Shown piece after piece: positions 4,844 through 6,712 of a DNA stretch of 6,712 bases; within the stretch, counting starts at the first letter, position 1; each line of letters begins with the position of its first letter. The notes beneath the pieces were generated by a model that did not search any database, was not told the DNA's origin, and was given only the letters and a program-made list of their open reading frames with translations. Where the stretch lies: the NCBI GenBank assembly GCA_002398485.1, contig DGYV01000038.1, forward strand, positions 3,343 to 10,054, given 5' to 3'. A program made the position numbers and the translations under genes. Source of the DNA: Peptococcaceae bacterium UBA4997. GTDB taxonomy: Bacteria; Bacillota; Dehalobacteriia; UBA4068; UBA4997.

Positions 4844-5416
4844 TCACTCATACAGGCTTTTATATTTGTCATAATTGGCCAGCCCCCGCCGTAAGTAGTC
4901 TCTACTTTCCTCATAGGGTATATTTACGCTGTCCTCCGCTGTGCCATCCCATATTTCAAGCTTAAGCCATTCTTTCACCCTGCCATAGCCTGCATTGTAG
5001 GAAACTATAGCCAAAGCTATATCACCATTGAACTCTTCCAGCAAATAACTTAAGTACCAGGTACCCATTTGGATATTGCATTGGGGTTGACTAAGCATTG
5101 CCTTATCATATTCCAGGTTCGTTTTACCCGCTATCCAAGCCGCCGTATCCGGCATAAGCTGCATCAAGCCGACCGCTCCGCTTTTGGATACGGCTTCCGG
5201 TTGAAAGTTACTTTCTGCCTTTATCAAAGCAAAAACCAGCATAGGGTCCACATCATTGGTAGCCGCGGCTGTTCTTACTTCCTCATTATAAGAGATAGGA
5301 TACAAAACAGGCGGCAGTTTTAAAAGTAATACTGCCGCAATTACTATCATTATAATAAATATTAAAAACGTTTTACGAAGCTTATATTTGGGCTTTGCGC
5401 TTAACCTTCTTTTCAC
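4844..5416 (-). CDS. Membrane-anchored lytic transglycosylase (SLT domain)
   Basis: This enzyme cleaves the glycan strands of peptidoglycan between MurNAc and GlcNAc, leaving an anhydro end. The 190-aa product has a basic N-terminus and one membrane segment at about residues 16-33 (TFLIFIIMIVIAAVLLL), placing the rest outside the cytoplasm. The SLT/Slt70-like domain shows the catalytic glutamate E68 in ALIKAESNF, the GLMQLMP motif (83-89), the SYNAG motif (139-143) and the end block IPYEESRDYLRRG. The start is GTG at 5416, with AAAGGAG (5429-5423) 6 bases before it and inside the end of coaE; only one base separates the two genes. An SLT gene after coaE is a common order in Clostridia. Length is normal for short SLT proteins. 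A cell-wall remodelling role, perhaps in growth or sporulation, is inferred. Confidence 0.9.
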   Translation of the reverse strand: MKRRLSAKPKYKLRKTFLIFIIMIVIAAVLLLKLPPVLYPISYNEEVRTAAATNDVDPMLVFALIKAESNFQPEAVSKSGAVGLMQLMPDTAAWIAGKTNLEYDKAMLSQPQCNIQMGTWYLSYLLEEFNGDIALAIVSYNAGYGRVKEWLKLEIWDGTAEDSVNIPYEESRDYLRRGLANYDKYKSLYE

Positions 5417-5417
5417 C

Positions 5418-6023
5418 TTAAACTCCTTTGCGCGGGTTTATTTTTTGCCAAAATATATCCAGGCCTTTATACAGAATCTTTTCATCACTATTATTTTCTA
5501 TAATATGGTTCGCATATGCTCTTTTCATGTCCTCTGACATTTGGCTGGCTATACGAGCCGCCGCCTGGCAAGCATCCAGCTTATCCCTTTTTTGGATACG
5601 AGCTAAGCGCACCTCTTCATCCGCTGTTATCAAGAGTAAACTATCCACCAAGCCAAGCATATCCGCTTCTATGAACAGGGCAGCCTCTATGATCACTACC
5701 CCATTGGGATCCTTTTGCAGATGGGCATCTGCCAAAGACTTACAGCGCCCGATAATGGCAGGGTGAGTAATTGCATTAAGTTTTTGCAGAGCCACCACAT
5801 CATTGAATACCAGCCCTGCCAATTTTTTTCTATCCAATTCGCCCTGCGGCGAAAAATATTCTTCACCAAAGACCTTCTTCAATTCCTGCCAAGCAGGCCG
5901 ACCAGGCTCTACTATTTGCCTCGCCACCTTATCCGCATCAATAAGATAAGCGCCCTTTTTCTGCAAATAAGCCGCAGCTTTGCTTTTACCACTGCCTATA
6001 TTTCCAGTAAGACCAATAATCAT
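5418..6023 (-). CDS. coaE: Dephospho-CoA kinase
   Basis: CoaE phosphorylates the 3'-hydroxyl of the ribose of dephospho-CoA using ATP, the last step of coenzyme A synthesis, in the cytoplasm. The 201-aa product has the Walker A loop GNIGSGKS at residues 7-14, the substrate-side acids D29 and D31 in LIDADKVAR, the lid-region ITHPAI motif and the VVIIEAALFIEA strand. The length of about 200 aa is standard. I chose the ATG at 6023, because GGGAGG lies 9 bases upstream and the N-terminus then starts directly with MIIGLTGNIG. A longer open frame to 6149 is only the antisense of ytaF. The start overlaps the ytaF stop by one base (TAATG), and the stop is one base before the transglycosylase start, so the three are surely one operon. 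Confidence 0.96.
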   Translation of the reverse strand: MIIGLTGNIGSGKSKAAAYLQKKGAYLIDADKVARQIVEPGRPAWQELKKVFGEEYFSPQGELDRKKLAGLVFNDVVALQKLNAITHPAIIGRCKSLADAHLQKDPNGVVIIEAALFIEADMLGLVDSLLLITADEEVRLARIQKRDKLDACQAAARIASQMSEDMKRAYANHIIENNSDEKILYKGLDIFWQKINPRKGV

Positions 6024-6688
6024 TATAGCATACCTCCCACCAGGGTTACAATTTTTATTAAAGCTAAAGCCAAAATTACCAAAGCAGGTATATAAGGTGT
6101 TAGATTTTCCGCTTTTTTGCTTATGTTTTTCCCCCAAGCAGATAAACAAACACCCAGCTTAAGGGCAATACTAAGCAGAATGAATTTACATAAGCCAGCG
6201 CAAAGTACGGTAGGGCCAATAGGGAACCCCCCCATAGCCACACCAAAACCTATACCCAAAGAATCCAGGGAAAGAGCCAGCCCCAAAAGCAAAGCTTCTC
6301 CCGCGGCAATCGATCGGTCCTCATTTTGATCCACTTCCGCAGGGTGTCTTAAAATTTGAATGATAAGCCCCAAGGCAGGCAGGCTTAGCTGCCAAACCGT
6401 ACCATAAGCAACATCTTTTTTTGCGGGCTTTTTTTGGCCTTGAAAAATAAGATAAATACCTATGCCAAGCAAAATAATTATAGCCAAATACTCATGCAGA
6501 TAAGCAGGCAAAAGCCTGTTCAAAGCATCCCCCAAGGCCATGGAAACCGCAAGCATTGCGCTGGCCGCAAAAGCAATTATAAAACGGGAAGCAGCGGGGA
6601 TCTTTATGCCTCCCATGCCGTAAGCAAGCCCTGCTAAAAAACCATCCGCACTGATAGCGAAAGCCAAAGCCAGTATACCAAAAAACAT
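6023..6688 (-). CDS. ytaF: Sporulation membrane protein YtaF (MntP-related)
   Basis: The 221-aa protein is almost entirely membrane-embedded, with about six hydrophobic segments in two related halves, as in the MntP/YtaF family. Conserved membrane acids are D15 in AISADGFLAG and D142 in LSLDSLGIGFG. Between the halves lies HPAEVDQNEDRSI (115-127), an acidic loop that in YtaF proteins has an EF-hand-like look and separates them from the manganese exporter MntP. YtaF belongs to the sporulation gene set of Firmicutes, and its gene commonly stands just before coaE (mutM-ytaF-coaE in Bacillus subtilis). The transported ion, if any, is unknown. The ATG at 6688 has AGGGGTGG about 6 bases upstream; only some 24 bases precede it here, so a promoter or an upstream mutM is not visible. 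Confidence 0.9.
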   Translation of the reverse strand: MFFGILALAFAISADGFLAGLAYGMGGIKIPAASRFIIAFAASAMLAVSMALGDALNRLLPAYLHEYLAIIILLGIGIYLIFQGQKKPAKKDVAYGTVWQLSLPALGLIIQILRHPAEVDQNEDRSIAAGEALLLGLALSLDSLGIGFGVAMGGFPIGPTVLCAGLCKFILLSIALKLGVCLSAWGKNISKKAENLTPYIPALVILALALIKIVTLVGGML

Positions 6689-6712
6689 TTATACCACCCC
6701 TGTTCACAGCCT

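Noticed and set aside
5418..6149. Longer coaE frame starting at 6149
   Set aside because: The extension is antisense-phase reading of the ytaF gene; the ATG at 6023 has a ribosome binding site and gives the canonical CoaE N-terminus.
1..6712. CRISPR array, insertion sequence transposase or rRNA
   Set aside because: No spaced direct repeats, transposase motifs or rRNA signature sequences are visible anywhere in the window.

Overview
The window comes from a low- to mid-GC, Gram-positive, spore-forming Firmicute, most likely a gut-type Clostridium relative. The evidence is AGGAGG-type ribosome binding sites throughout, a ytaF-coaE-lytic transglycosylase cluster typical of sporulating Firmicutes, a YolD-like protein paired with a Y-family polymerase, and a surface protein built from BspA-type leucine-rich repeats plus stalk domains. 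I cannot name a species.

Layout. Bases 1-720 (+) hold the 3' part of a secreted or surface LRR/stalk-domain protein. It is followed by a start codon and signal peptide of a second exported protein (759-857) that breaks off after about 28 residues. At about 841-852 the sequence switches abruptly to a minus-strand accessory block. Read from right to left this block is: Y-family polymerase (umuC-like, 4012-2489), YolD-like partner (2492-2064), a large hairpin (2012-1960), a 73-aa cysteine-rich protein (1938-1717), a 57-aa protein (1720-1547) and an ArdA-type antirestriction protein (1554-781). The ArdA gene lacks its native 3' end: its last 22 codons are the antisense of the truncated signal-peptide gene. 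This gene set is typical cargo of integrative conjugative elements, where ArdA shields incoming DNA from type I restriction and the polymerase gives damage-tolerant replication. No integrase, relaxase or conjugation gene is in view, so I read it as a fragment or edge of such an element.

Bases 4013-4556 carry no convincing protein gene but are rich in structure: a 34-bp near-perfect palindrome with an extended -10 box on each strand (4124-4157), a possible small structured transcript, a strong 16-bp-stem hairpin (4318-4366) and a hairpin just downstream of a tRNA. A class II tRNA-Leu(GAG) lies on the minus strand (4639-4557) with its own promoter; its 3' end faces the accessory block.

Bases 4733-6688 are a conserved chromosomal minus-strand operon, ytaF-coaE-lytic transglycosylase. 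Its genes overlap by 1 base or are separated by 1 base, and a hairpin with a T-run ends the operon at about 4733-4776. It joins a sporulation membrane protein, the last step of coenzyme A synthesis and a peptidoglycan-cleaving enzyme.

The points most worth a second look are the ArdA/signal-peptide junction, the hairpin pressed against the ribosome binding site of the small cysteine-rich gene, the two unknown small proteins co-translated with ArdA, and the palindrome with divergent extended -10 boxes next to a gene-free structured stretch.
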